Shown: positions 44,201-53,695 of the stretch, one piece after another
How positions within the stretch are numbered: position 1 is the stretch's first letter
How the letters are laid out: every line of letters starts with the position of its first letter
NCBI RefSeq assembly: GCF_027627475.1
Contig: NZ_CP115484.1
Span: 2,340,001-2,404,000, forward strand
Origin: Paenibacillus sp. SYP-B4298
GTDB lineage: Bacteria; Bacillota; Bacilli; Paenibacillales; Paenibacillaceae
Length of the DNA: 64,000 bases
Direction of reading: 5' to 3'
Notes under the pieces: generated by a model
Seen by the model: the letters and a program-made list of their open reading frames with translations, nothing else
Databases searched by the model: none
Told to the model about the DNA's origin: nothing
Position numbers and translations under genes: made by a program

Positions 44201-47200
44201 CAGCGCTCAGATTTTGCCAGTCCTCGTGAACGTAAGGCAACTCCACATCGCTGTAGACCACCTGATGCGGCTCGCTCAGTCCTTCCCAGATGAATCCCGT
44301 TCGCAATACCGAATGGCTGGCGCACAGCCGTTCCCAGGCCCGCTGCCAGGCCTCCCGCTCCAGTTGGCCCTGAATCGTAAAGCTCACCTGCTGCACGTAC
44401 ACTCCCGATTCGGGCGCGTAGACAGAGTGGAACAACATGCCCTCCTGGGTTGGCGCGAGTACATAAGCATCCTCTATGCGCCTCGCAGGGACAAGATGAC
44501 GGGCAATCTGCTCTTCGCTCAGACGGGCAAGCGGGAAGTCGGAAGGCGACCACTGCGCCTCCTCCCCTTCACGGCAAGCGGCAATCAGCTCGCGCAGCGA
44601 CTGCGCCGCATGCTCGATCAGCGAGCTCATCCATTCCTCCTCAAACAGCTTGATGCTGTAGGATGCTGACAGTTGCAGCCTGCCGCCGTATATGATACCG
44701 CCCGTATCCAGCAGATGGGCGAGCGGGTCGAGCGGATGCTGGACATCGCCCGAAGCCTCCGGCGCCATGCCGAACACGCCTCCTTCAGCCTCTGTGTTCT
44801 GGAATTGACCCAAGTAGTTGAAGCTGATCTGCGGGACGGGCAGCGAGCGCAATTTATCCGCTAGCTGTTGATTTTGCGACAGATAGCGCAGCGCTCCGTA
44901 GCTTAACCCCTGTGCGGGCGCAAGGCGCAACTGCTCCTTGATCGCCTTCAGCGCAGCGCCTGGAGACAGCTTGGGTGCAAGCTCCACATAGACCGGATAC
45001 ATGGAGGTAAACCATCCGACGGTACGCGAGGTGTCTATTCCTTCGGTGATTTCCTCTCTCCCATGACTCTCCATGTGAAGGAGCAGGCCCGTCTGTCCGG
45101 TAAGCCGTTGCAGGCCTTGCAGCCAAGCCATCAACAACGCATCCTGAATATTCGCACGGTATAATGCAGGAACATCCTGGAGCAGCGTTCGAGTCTCCTC
45201 CTCGCTCAGCAGTGTCTCCACCGTAAGGAAGGATGCCGCTGTATTCGCCTGGATTCGTTCCGCCTCGCTAAGCCCTGCGCGCACCGGGAGCGGAGCATAA
45301 GGCTTATCTGCGATCGACAGCCAGTAATTCGCCTCGGCCTGCACCGCTTCAGAATCGGCATACGCACGAAGCTGATTACTCCATTCCTGATAAGAAACCG
45401 TCTTGGCCGGCAGCTTGGGCGAAAGCCCTGTCGCAGCCTGGCTGTAGGCCTCCTCCAGATCCTCAAGCAAAATGCGCCATGATACAGCGTCCACCGCCAT
45501 ATGATGAATGATCAGCAGCAGCCTCGCCTCGCGATCCGGGCCAAGATGGAATAGTACAGCTCGCATAATTGGCCCTTGGTGCAGATCGAGACTGCGCTGA
45601 AGCAGGTCAGATTGTTCAGATATAGCGGCGCTCTGCTCGGCCTCAGATAGCTGGGACAGATCGATCTCCTCCAGCTTCACCTGATCATCTACGCTCCCTG
45701 CCATTTGCCGCCAGCCTGCCTCGTCCTTGACATACCGCATACGCAGCGCATCATGATGCACCGCCAGCGCGACAATCGACTGCTCCAGCGCCGCCATATG
45801 CAGTGGAGGACGAACCGTCAGCAGCATGGCCTGGTTCCAATGGCTGCGATACGCAAGCGGTTGTTCCAGGAACCAATGCTGAATCGGTGTCAATGAAATT
45901 TCGCCGGTCACTGGGCCTTGCGCGGATCGTGTATGCGCGGCATGCTCCGCAACGGCGGCCAGCTCCGCAATCGTAGGCTGGTTGAAGATCTGCTTGGGCG
46001 TCAGCCGCAAGCCTGCACGCGACGCTCGGGACACGACCTGGATGCTCAAGATGGAGTCGCCGCCCAGTTCAAAGAAATTATCGTGTATCCCGATCGGCGA
46101 GATGCCTAGCACCTCCTCCCAGACCCCTGCCAGCGAGCGCTCCTTCGCATCGCGCGGCTCGACATAGCCAGCAGCATCCTTCGCATACTCCGGCACCGGC
46201 AGCTTACTGCGGTCGACCTTGCCATTTGGTGTAAGCGGCAGCCCCTCCAGTACGGTAAAGGTCGCAGGAACCATATAATTCGGCAGTTGTTCCTTGAGCG
46301 ACTGGCGGATAGCCTGTATCGAGCGCTCCACATCCCGACCTGATTGCAGCACGACATAGGCAGCCAGACGCTTCTCGCCTGGACGATCCTCTCTGACCAC
46401 AACGACCGCTTCCTTCACCATCTCCTGCGCGGCAAGTGCAGCTCCGATCTCTCCCAGTTCGATCCGCATGCCGCGTATTTTCACCTGATCGTCATTGCGG
46501 CCGATGAATTCAATCTCGCCCCCAGGCAAATATTTAGCAAGGTCTCCGGTGCGGTACAGCTTCTGCCCACGCTTGAACGGACTGTTCACGAAGCGCTCCT
46601 CCGACAGCTCCGGACGATGGAGGTAGCCTCTGGCAACTCCTGCTCCGCCGATATACAGTTCGCCGACAGCGCCCTGCGGAACCGGACGCAGCAGGTGATC
46701 CAGCAGATAGACGACCGTATTGGCAATCGGTCGGCCGATCGATGGCGGATGCGGCTCTGCAATGGCGCTTCGGGTCTGGACCTTTCCCGCAGTCGCAACA
46801 ACCGTTGCCTCCGATGGGCCGTAATGGTTGTACAGTGCAAAGGGCAGCGACTCCGGAGGATGCTGGACAAGCCTGTCCCCCCCTGTTAGCAGCGCCCGCA
46901 GCGCTGTATCCCCTGGCCACTCCAGGTGCAGCATCGGCTCGGCAAGCGGCGTCGGTACGAAGGAGACGGTGATGCGCTCAGCGACCAGCCAATTGCGCAG
47001 CTCCTCCGGGTGCAGCCTCGTATCCTCATCTGGAATATGCAGGCTTGCGCCTGTCGCCAGATACGGCCAGCTCTCCCACACCGATGCATCGAACGCTGTA
47101 CCGGACAGCACGGTAGCCCGGTCATCCGGCTGAATCTGATAGGTCTGCTCATGCCAGCAGACCAGATTGAGCAGACTGCTGTGCGCAATTTCGACTCCCT

Positions 47201-50200
47201 TCGGTTGTCCGGTAGAGCCTGAGGTGTAGATCACATAAGCCAATGGCTGTGCTGAAGCCTCTCCGTCGTTCTGCCCAAGCAGCCTCTGGCTGTCAACTCC
47301 GCCCGCACCGCTGTTCCCTGCCTCCTGCTGCAGCGCCTGCTCGACAGCCAGCGCCTTGCCATTCCATTCCGGCAGCTTGCTCAGAAGATGCTGCTGTGTC
47401 AACAGCACCGATACCTGCGAATCCGTCAGCATGTAGAACAGCCGCTCCTTCGGATATGCGGGATCAAGCGGCATATAGGCAGCTCCCGCCTTCCATATGC
47501 CGAGCATGGCGGCCGCCTGCTCAACCGAACGCTCCATGCAGATCGCTACAATGTTGCCGCTGTGCACACCGCTTTCCCGCAGAGCGTCCGCAAGCCGCTC
47601 AGCCATCGCATTCAGCTCACCATAGTTAGCCGTCTGTTCTGCGGATGCAATCGCAAGCGCTGACGGCTGGCGGCGTGCCTGATCCTCGAACCGTTCCAGC
47701 ACGGTGCTCTTAGGCAGCTCCATCGCCGTCGCATTCCATTCCACCAGCAGCCGATCGCGTTCTTGCCGTGTCAGCATATTCAGTTGACCCAGCCTCTGAG
47801 CCGGACGGTCTGCCATCTCCCGCAGCAGTGTAGCCATCTGCTCCGCCATCCGCTGCATGCTTTCCTCCGCGAATAGACTCGGATCATACAGCAACTGCAG
47901 CAGCAACTCCTCTCCAGGGAGCGCGACGACTGTGATTGGGAAGTTGGTCTGCTCGAAGGTCTGGAAGCTATGGAGGCGAAGTTCATTCGTGCTGCCCTGC
48001 TCCAGTCCTTCCTTAACCGGATAATTCTGGAATACAACAATACTGTCGAACAGCGGCGTCCCATTGGGCATCTCGCTCCAGCCTTGAATCTGTGCGAGCG
48101 GACTGTATTCATATTGGCGAAGCTCCAGCATCTGCGTGCCGAGCTGCTGCAGCCAGCGCTGCACAGTCTCCTCCTCACGAATTCTAACCCGCAGCGGCAG
48201 CGTATTGATGAACAGTCCGATCATCGCTTCAAAGCTCGGCAGTTCAGTCGGTCGTCCAGCGACGGTGACGCCGAACATGACCTCCTCCTCGCGTGTGTAG
48301 CGGCTAAGCAGCAATGCCCACGCTCCCTGAATCAGGGTGCTCCAGGTCAGCTCGCAATGACGAAGCATCTCCTGCATGCGTGCGGCTGATCGCGCCGGAA
48401 CCGTGAAGGATACTGCGGCACTGGCGTCCTGTCCACCTGGTGACCTGCGGCTGGCTGGCAGTGCCGTAGGTGATGTCAACCCTTGTAGCTGTGATCTCCA
48501 ATAAGCCTCGGCGGACTTCATATCCTGCTGCTGAAGCCAGGCGATATAGTCCCGATAAGTCGACTGGACGGGCGTGTGCACCACTCGTTCTCCGCGCGCC
48601 AATGTGTCATAGCTCGCCAGCACCTCCGCAAGCAGCGTCGGGATGCTCCAGCCATCCAGCAGGATATGATGAAAGCTCCATACGCATCTGTAGCTCTCTG
48701 CACCGAAGTGAATCAGTGTGATACGCAGCAGCGGCGGCTCACCCAGATCAAACAGCCGTTCCCGATCTGCCTCCAAAAAGTCGACCCATGCTGCACCCTG
48801 CTCCTGCTCGCTCAGCCCACTAAAGTCCAATCGCTCATATGGAAGTTTAGCAGCGCGCAGGACGAACTGATGCGGCTTGTCCAATCCGTTCCAGATGAAG
48901 CCTGTGCGCAAAATAGCATGCCGATTCAGTATATGCTGCCAGGCCTGCTGCCAGGCAGCCTCATCCAGCTTCCCTGCCAGCGCGAAGCTGGATTGCTCGA
49001 AATATTGCTTGGAGCCGGGAGAATACACCGTATGGAACAGCATCCCCTCTTGCATCGGAGATACCGCGTACAGATCCTCTGTATGCCGCCCGATCTGAGC
49101 TTGTCCGACCAGTTCCTCCTGTGTCACCGTTGCAAGCGGGAAGTCTGCCGGATGATAGCGTATCGCCTCGTCCGCGAAGCTTGCCGAGATGAAGGAGCGC
49201 AGCGTCCTCAGGTAACGATTAGCCAACTGCTCAACCGTCCTGCCTTCATACAGGTCAAGGCTGTAGGTCCACGTCATATTGAACCGTCCGCCGCTGACCA
49301 TTGCATTGATGTCCAGCAGATAGGAACGGATATTGGCTTCGTCCAGCACCGGCCCGGATGCTTCCGGCGCCAAACCGAACCATGCATTCCCCTCCTCCGA
49401 CGCAGATGGATGGCGGAACTGACCCAAGTAGTTAAAGCTGATCTCAGGCTTTGGCAGATGGCTCAGTTTCTCCCGGGTCATTGGATCGCTCATATAACGA
49501 AGCAGGCCGAAGCCGATCCCGTTATTAGGCATAGCGGACAGCAATTCCTTCACATAACCGATGGCCTCTTGCGGCCCCTGAGCCTTGGTCGTGTCCATAT
49601 AGACCGGATACTGCGTGGTGAACCAGCCGACCGTGCGAGACAGTTGGATGCCTGCGATAATATCTTCGCGACCGTGCCCCTCTACATCAACCGCTACTTG
49701 GCGCAAGCCGCTCCATTCACCGACGCTGTGAGCCAATGCAGCCAGCAGCACCTCCTTCATCTGTGCACGGTATACCTCCGGAAGCTCCCGCAGCAGCCGC
49801 TGCGTCTCCTGCTCGTTCAGCTCGACATAGATCGTCGCCGCGGAGCTCTCCGTGTTGCGCCGCTGCCCGTTCAGCTCCCTCTCGTCGAGCGGGTAGTCTG
49901 TCGGGAGCCGCTCTGCACCTGCCCCCGCCGCCTTCAGCCACCATTGCGCCTCTTGCTTCAGCTCAGGAGAAGCTGCATAACGCTGCAATCCCTCTGCCCA
50001 TCTCTTGAATGAGGTCGTCTTGGCTGGCAGGGCTGGCTGCTGCTGACGAGATGCTGCCTCGTAAGCCTGCTCCAGATCCTCAAGCAGAATCTGCCAGGAC
50101 ACGGCATCGATGACCAGATGATGAACCACCAGCAGCAGACGTGCAGGCTCGCCGTCTCCCAGGTTGAACAGCACCGCTCTCACAAGCGGCCCGGACAAGC

Positions 50201-53200
50201 TCAAGCTCTGTTGCCATGCTGCAGCCGACTGCTCCAGCTCCTTGCGGCGATCCTGCTCAGAGACAGCAGACAGATCTACCTTCTCCAGCAGGCTGAACTC
50301 ATGTTCCTCTGCGATGGAAGGCACCCATCCTGCTTCTGCCGGGGCAAAGCCTATGCGCAGCGCATCATGATGAGCCAGCAGGCAGTCCATCGCCTGCTGC
50401 AGCGCAGCCTCATCTACCGGTTGGCGCACCGTCAGGAGCATCGCCTGGTTCCAGTGATGGCGAGCCTGAATATCCTGTTCGAAGAACCAATGCTGAATCG
50501 GGGTGAGCGGCAGCGGTCCTGCGATCTGTTCCGGCTCGCTGTCTTGCGCCTCGTCCTGCTGTACCACTCGGGACAACTGGGCAATCGTGCGCTGCTCGAA
50601 TATATCGCGCGGTGTCACCCGCAGTCCTTCCTGTGCCGCTCGGGCTACAACCTGGATGGACAGAATGGAATCACCGCCAAGCTCGAAGAAGCTGTCATCT
50701 ATACCTACCTGCTCCACGCCAAGCACCGAAGACCAGATGCGACACAAAGCTTCCTCCAGCGGATTGCGCGGCGCCGCCGACCCCTTCGTCGAATCGGCAA
50801 GGCTATAATTCGGCGCCGGAAGCGCCTTGCGATCTACCTTGCCGCTTGGCGTCATCGGCAGCCCGTCAATTCGGACGATCGCGGCTGGTACCATATATGC
50901 AGGCAATAGCTCGTGCAAATACTCGCGCAGCTCCGCTTCATGCACCGCTTCGCCCTCTTGCTGTACAACATAGGCGACTAACCGCTTGTCGCCAGGCTTG
51001 TCCTCCCTGGCCGCGACCACAGCGTCCCGCACCTTGGCATGACGTACAAGGTAAACTTCAATTTCCCCCAATTCTATGCGGAATCCGCGTATTTTCACCT
51101 GATCATCAGTTCGGCCGCCATACTCCAGTTGACCGTCCGGCAAATACCGGCCGAGGTCTCCTGTACGATACAGTCGTTCTCCAGTCTGGAACGGGTTCGC
51201 TACAAACCGCTCCCGGTCAAGCTCCGGCCTATTCAGGTAGCCGATAGCCAGCCCCGCTCCGCCAATATACATCTCCCCAAGCACACCTTCTGGCACGGGC
51301 TCCAGTCGCTCATCGAGCACATAGATTTGCGTGTTCGGCAGCGGTCGGCCCATCGGCAGCTCCTTATACCCCTTCACCGCCTCGCTTGCGCGGAACACCG
51401 TGCAACTGACTGTTGCCTCCGTCGGCCCGTAGGTGTTGAACCATTCCACTTGTCCAGCCGTCGCTTGCAGCCATTGGGCAAAGCGCTCTGGAGATGGCCG
51501 CTCGCCGCCAACAATTACGGCACGAACGGTCGTCGGAAGCGTCGCTTGTCCTTGCGCCATGCCGCTGACCCATTCATGCCAGTAAGCGGTAGGCAGATTT
51601 AATATCGTCACCTGATGGCGCTCGGCCAGCGCCCCGCATTCCGCCGGGCTCATCAGCCGCTCAGGCATCATGACCACAGCCGCCCCGCATAGCCAGGTGG
51701 GGAACAGCTCCTCGACCGCCGCGTCGAAGCTGATCGTCGCGAATTGCAGCACACGGTCGTCACAGGTCAGGCCGAACTGGTCGATTACTGCCAGATTATG
51801 GTTGCGCAGCGCATGATGGCTGATGACGACCCCCTTGGGTGTACCTGTAGAGCCTGAGGTGTAGATCACATAAGCCGGATGGGCTTGCGTAACTCCAGTG
51901 TATGGCTTATCTATCGGCTCGCTGGTCAACTCCTCGGCAGCCTTGTCCAGCATAATCAGCCGCACTCCGGTCTGCGGCAGTGCAGAGGCCAGTACCGATG
52001 TCGTCAACAGCAGGCTCAGCTTCGCATCCGACAGCATATAGGCAATTCTCTCCTGCGGGTATTCAGGGTCCAGCGGCACATAGGCCGCTCCCGCCTTGAG
52101 TACAGCTAGCAATGCCACCGCCTGCTCGGTCGAGCGATTGCAATATAGCCCCACCAGCGCTCCCGGCCCGGCCCCCTGACGTTGCAGATAAGAGGCCAAC
52201 TGGCTAGCGCGCCTCTCCAGCTCCAGGTAGGTGAGCGATTCATCGCCGCATAGCAACGCGATCGCATCCGGAGTCCGCTTCGCTTGCTCGGCGATCCGCT
52301 CGTGCACCAGCAGACCGCTCCCATAGTCTGCTGTCCCGCCCGAAGCCAGCTCCAGCATGCGCTCGCGCTCAGCCTTCGTCAGCAGCGGCACAGAAGCCAG
52401 CGTCCGTTCCATATCCTCAGACATGCCCGTCAGCACAGTGAGCAGTTGACTCACAACCCGCTCGATCGTTGCATGATCATAGAGCGCACGGTCGTATGCA
52501 ATCGACAGCTCAAGCGATTCGCCAGGAACTGCGCTTAACGTAATCGGATAGTTGGTCTGCTCCTCGGAGCGAACCTGAACGATCTGCTCCAGCAGGCCGC
52601 TCTCCTGCTCGGCTACCTGCTGAATCGGGTAATTCTCGAACACGACGATGCTGTCGAACAGCGATTGCCCCCGCTCGGCGCCGCTCCAGCCCTGGACAGC
52701 AGACAGCGGACAATATTCATACTCGCGTATGCTCGCCTGCAGCTCCTGCAGGTCAGATAAGTACGTCAGCACATCGCTGCTTGGGTCTGCGCTGATGCGC
52801 ACTGGGAGCGTATTAATGAACAGACCCACCATAGCCTCGACGCCAGGGAGATGAGCCGGGCGGCCGGAGACCGTCGTACCGACGGTCACCGCTTGCTCCC
52901 GCGTGTTGCGGGCAAGGACGAGCCCCCATGCTCCTAATACAAATGTGCTTAGCGTTAGCTGATGGCGGCGCGCCAGCTCGCGCAGCTTCTCCGTCACCTC
53001 CGCGTCGAGGCTTGCGGCTGCCTCGCCGAAGCCGCTTCCCGCAGTTGCAGGGGCGGCCGGCAGGGAGGCAGGCGCTCCCGCCCCCTGCAGCATCCTGCGC
53101 CAGAACTGCTCCGCCTGCTCCATGTCTTGCCGCTGCTGCCAGGCAATATAATCGCGGTAAGGCCGCACGGCTGGCAGCCGCAGCGACTCGCGCTTGCTCA

Positions 53201-53693
53201 GCGACGTGTAGATGGCGAACAGCTCCCCCATCACAATCGAGATGCTCCAGCCGTCCAGCAGAATATGGTGGAAGAACCAGACGAACCGCCAGCGGTCATC
53301 CTGAAGCCGGATCAGCCCCAGCCGCAGCAGCGGTGCCTGCGCCAGGTCGAAGCCAGCGCTCCGCTGCCTGCGCAGTCGCTCGTCGAACCGCTCTTGCTGC
53401 TCCGCTTCCGCCAGATTGCGCCAGTCCTCCACATCCAGCGGCACCGCAAGCTGATGATGTACAATTTGCACCGGCTTGTCTGTATCTTCCCATACAAAGG
53501 CTGTGCGCAAGATGTCATGGCGCTTCATCACCTCGCCCCATGCCTGCTCGAACAGGCCAGGCTCCAACTCGCCCTCAAAATCACAGCTATAGGACACGAC
53601 ATATACGCCCGACTCCGGCGCGTATAAGGTATGAAAGAGCATTCCCCGCTGTGTTGGGGACAGCGCGTATATATCCTTTATGTTTGCGGTCAT
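41214..53693 (-). CDS. Three-module NRPS: C-A-T-E, C-A-T-E, C-A-T
   Basis: 4159 residues. It begins directly with an acceptor-docking C domain (MTANIKDIYALSPTQRGML; DCL type). Landmarks: C motifs HHILLDG/HHLLLDG near 148, 1678 and 3213; A-core YTSGSTG near 614, 2159 and 3684; carrier Ser near 1008 (GGDSI), 2548 (GGDSI) and 4080 (GGHSL); E motifs HHLVIDA near 1191 and HHMAVDA near 2733. Codes by eye: A1 DAENIGTVSK (probably a basic residue; compare the bacitracin Lys code DAESIGSVCK), A2 DAWFLGHVVK (Leu), A3 DFWNIGMVHK (the classic Thr code). Predicted output: D-X, D-Leu, L-Thr. After the last carrier comes an acidic tail (LLDELEGISEEELLQLMGE) that should dock to the next protein. The ATG lies two bases after the preceding stop, with GGAGG 11 bases upstream; the stop TAG touches the next ATG. 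Confidence 0.93.
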   Translation of the reverse strand: MTANIKDIYALSPTQRGMLFHTLYAPESGVYVVSYSCDFEGELEPGLFEQAWGEVMKRHDILRTAFVWEDTDKPVQIVHHQLAVPLDVEDWRNLAEAEQQERFDERLRRQRSAGFDLAQAPLLRLGLIRLQDDRWRFVWFFHHILLDGWSISIVMGELFAIYTSLSKRESLRLPAVRPYRDYIAWQQRQDMEQAEQFWRRMLQGAGAPASLPAAPATAGSGFGEAAASLDAEVTEKLRELARRHQLTLSTFVLGAWGLVLARNTREQAVTVGTTVSGRPAHLPGVEAMVGLFINTLPVRISADPSSDVLTYLSDLQELQASIREYEYCPLSAVQGWSGAERGQSLFDSIVVFENYPIQQVAEQESGLLEQIVQVRSEEQTNYPITLSAVPGESLELSIAYDRALYDHATIERVVSQLLTVLTGMSEDMERTLASVPLLTKAERERMLELASGGTADYGSGLLVHERIAEQAKRTPDAIALLCGDESLTYLELERRASQLASYLQRQGAGPGALVGLYCNRSTEQAVALLAVLKAGAAYVPLDPEYPQERIAYMLSDAKLSLLLTTSVLASALPQTGVRLIMLDKAAEELTSEPIDKPYTGVTQAHPAYVIYTSGSTGTPKGVVISHHALRNHNLAVIDQFGLTCDDRVLQFATISFDAAVEELFPTWLCGAAVVMMPERLMSPAECGALAERHQVTILNLPTAYWHEWVSGMAQGQATLPTTVRAVIVGGERPSPERFAQWLQATAGQVEWFNTYGPTEATVSCTVFRASEAVKGYKELPMGRPLPNTQIYVLDERLEPVPEGVLGEMYIGGAGLAIGYLNRPELDRERFVANPFQTGERLYRTGDLGRYLPDGQLEYGGRTDDQVKIRGFRIELGEIEVYLVRHAKVRDAVVAAREDKPGDKRLVAYVVQQEGEAVHEAELREYLHELLPAYMVPAAIVRIDGLPMTPSGKVDRKALPAPNYSLADSTKGSAAPRNPLEEALCRIWSSVLGVEQVGIDDSFFELGGDSILSIQVVARAAQEGLRVTPRDIFEQRTIAQLSRVVQQDEAQDSEPEQIAGPLPLTPIQHWFFEQDIQARHHWNQAMLLTVRQPVDEAALQQAMDCLLAHHDALRIGFAPAEAGWVPSIAEEHEFSLLEKVDLSAVSEQDRRKELEQSAAAWQQSLSLSGPLVRAVLFNLGDGEPARLLLVVHHLVIDAVSWQILLEDLEQAYEAASRQQQPALPAKTTSFKRWAEGLQRYAASPELKQEAQWWLKAAGAGAERLPTDYPLDERELNGQRRNTESSAATIYVELNEQETQRLLRELPEVYRAQMKEVLLAALAHSVGEWSGLRQVAVDVEGHGREDIIAGIQLSRTVGWFTTQYPVYMDTTKAQGPQEAIGYVKELLSAMPNNGIGFGLLRYMSDPMTREKLSHLPKPEISFNYLGQFRHPSASEEGNAWFGLAPEASGPVLDEANIRSYLLDINAMVSGGRFNMTWTYSLDLYEGRTVEQLANRYLRTLRSFISASFADEAIRYHPADFPLATVTQEELVGQAQIGRHTEDLYAVSPMQEGMLFHTVYSPGSKQYFEQSSFALAGKLDEAAWQQAWQHILNRHAILRTGFIWNGLDKPHQFVLRAAKLPYERLDFSGLSEQEQGAAWVDFLEADRERLFDLGEPPLLRITLIHFGAESYRCVWSFHHILLDGWSIPTLLAEVLASYDTLARGERVVHTPVQSTYRDYIAWLQQQDMKSAEAYWRSQLQGLTSPTALPASRRSPGGQDASAAVSFTVPARSAARMQEMLRHCELTWSTLIQGAWALLLSRYTREEEVMFGVTVAGRPTELPSFEAMIGLFINTLPLRVRIREEETVQRWLQQLGTQMLELRQYEYSPLAQIQGWSEMPNGTPLFDSIVVFQNYPVKEGLEQGSTNELRLHSFQTFEQTNFPITVVALPGEELLLQLLYDPSLFAEESMQRMAEQMATLLREMADRPAQRLGQLNMLTRQERDRLLVEWNATAMELPKSTVLERFEDQARRQPSALAIASAEQTANYGELNAMAERLADALRESGVHSGNIVAICMERSVEQAAAMLGIWKAGAAYMPLDPAYPKERLFYMLTDSQVSVLLTQQHLLSKLPEWNGKALAVEQALQQEAGNSGAGGVDSQRLLGQNDGEASAQPLAYVIYTSGSTGQPKGVEIAHSSLLNLVCWHEQTYQIQPDDRATVLSGTAFDASVWESWPYLATGASLHIPDEDTRLHPEELRNWLVAERITVSFVPTPLAEPMLHLEWPGDTALRALLTGGDRLVQHPPESLPFALYNHYGPSEATVVATAGKVQTRSAIAEPHPPSIGRPIANTVVYLLDHLLRPVPQGAVGELYIGGAGVARGYLHRPELSEERFVNSPFKRGQKLYRTGDLAKYLPGGEIEFIGRNDDQVKIRGMRIELGEIGAALAAQEMVKEAVVVVREDRPGEKRLAAYVVLQSGRDVERSIQAIRQSLKEQLPNYMVPATFTVLEGLPLTPNGKVDRSKLPVPEYAKDAAGYVEPRDAKERSLAGVWEEVLGISPIGIHDNFFELGGDSILSIQVVSRASRAGLRLTPKQIFNQPTIAELAAVAEHAAHTRSAQGPVTGEISLTPIQHWFLEQPLAYRSHWNQAMLLTVRPPLHMAALEQSIVALAVHHDALRMRYVKDEAGWRQMAGSVDDQVKLEEIDLSQLSEAEQSAAISEQSDLLQRSLDLHQGPIMRAVLFHLGPDREARLLLIIHHMAVDAVSWRILLEDLEEAYSQAATGLSPKLPAKTVSYQEWSNQLRAYADSEAVQAEANYWLSIADKPYAPLPVRAGLSEAERIQANTAASFLTVETLLSEEETRTLLQDVPALYRANIQDALLMAWLQGLQRLTGQTGLLLHMESHGREEITEGIDTSRTVGWFTSMYPVYVELAPKLSPGAALKAIKEQLRLAPAQGLSYGALRYLSQNQQLADKLRSLPVPQISFNYLGQFQNTEAEGGVFGMAPEASGDVQHPLDPLAHLLDTGGIIYGGRLQLSASYSIKLFEEEWMSSLIEHAAQSLRELIAACREGEEAQWSPSDFPLARLSEEQIARHLVPARRIEDAYVLAPTQEGMLFHSVYAPESGVYVQQVSFTIQGQLEREAWQRAWERLCASHSVLRTGFIWEGLSEPHQVVYSDVELPYVHEDWQNLSAEEQTSRLAGYLEQDRRQGFDLRQAPLMRLAMFQMEEQTAHCVWTFHHLLLDGWSIPLVLGELLQAYEAFNAGGEPHLASRKPYRDYIAWLQRQDAGAAERYWTARLQGFTAPTRLSVCSARPMGASNYLQNERELSATATEQLTLLARRHNVTLSTVVQGIWALLLARYSGENDVLFGSTAAGRPAELPGVEQMVGLFIHTLPVRVQMDSQQQLAEFFRQLQSELVEQREHEFSPLVAVHGWSEVPRGVNLFDTVVVFENYPVQSLGGEAGDGPGVASSETIDQTNYPLMLVAAPGECLKLRLAYDSAWYEEEAMARMMGHLEMLLEDAATGWDKPCASLRMITEAERALLLPKQEQKLGSGAGEMRIHDGFARMAERSPDRIALVCGEQTMTYAELNERTNRLAHYLQRQGVGPEVLVGVCLERSLELMVAIISILKAGGAYVPLDPSYPVERLSFMIEDSRMSLLVAQGSTRQAIAAYSGPLVDLDELGAELAAESVVAPVSSAGGDNLAYVIYTSGSTGTPKGVAVCHRHVVRLFTATEAVYGFNETDVWTLFHSYAFDFSVWEMWGALLYGGRLVIVPQHISRSTEDFGRLLAEQQVTVLNQTPSAFYALMRVEREMDVAASSLRYIIFGGEALELQALRPWLERYGDQRPMLVNMYGITETTVHVTYRPITRQDVEAESGSLIGQPIADLQLYVLDDGLQPVPIGVPGEMYVEGAGVTRGYLHRPELTAERFLANPYADDPQERLYRTGDLACRMSGGELVYMGRADDQVKIRGFRIELGEIEARLAHHPDVREAIVLARQDDLPEKRLVAYVATDQPELASAELRSYLAARLPDYMVPSAFVFMNAFPMTGNGKTDRKALPAPAASRPELERGYVEPRTPAERKLAAIWAEVIGLERVGVHDNFFELGGHSLIATRLMSRIRDVFDTDIPLRAIFDAPTVEALALQIQQSEQEKADAAVLEELLDELEGISEEELLQLMGEQAADKENE

Positions 53694-53695
53694 CT

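Noticed and set aside
48576-50012. Plus-strand open frame of 478 codons
   Set aside because: It is antisense to C, E and T domains of the three-module NRPS, with biased composition and no ribosome binding site.
50105-50130. E domains of the three-module NRPS as inactive because of HHxxxDA instead of HHxxxDG
   Set aside because: Both His residues and the Asp are retained, Gly to Ala at this place is common in working E domains, and TVGWFT and EGHGRE or ESHGRE are present.
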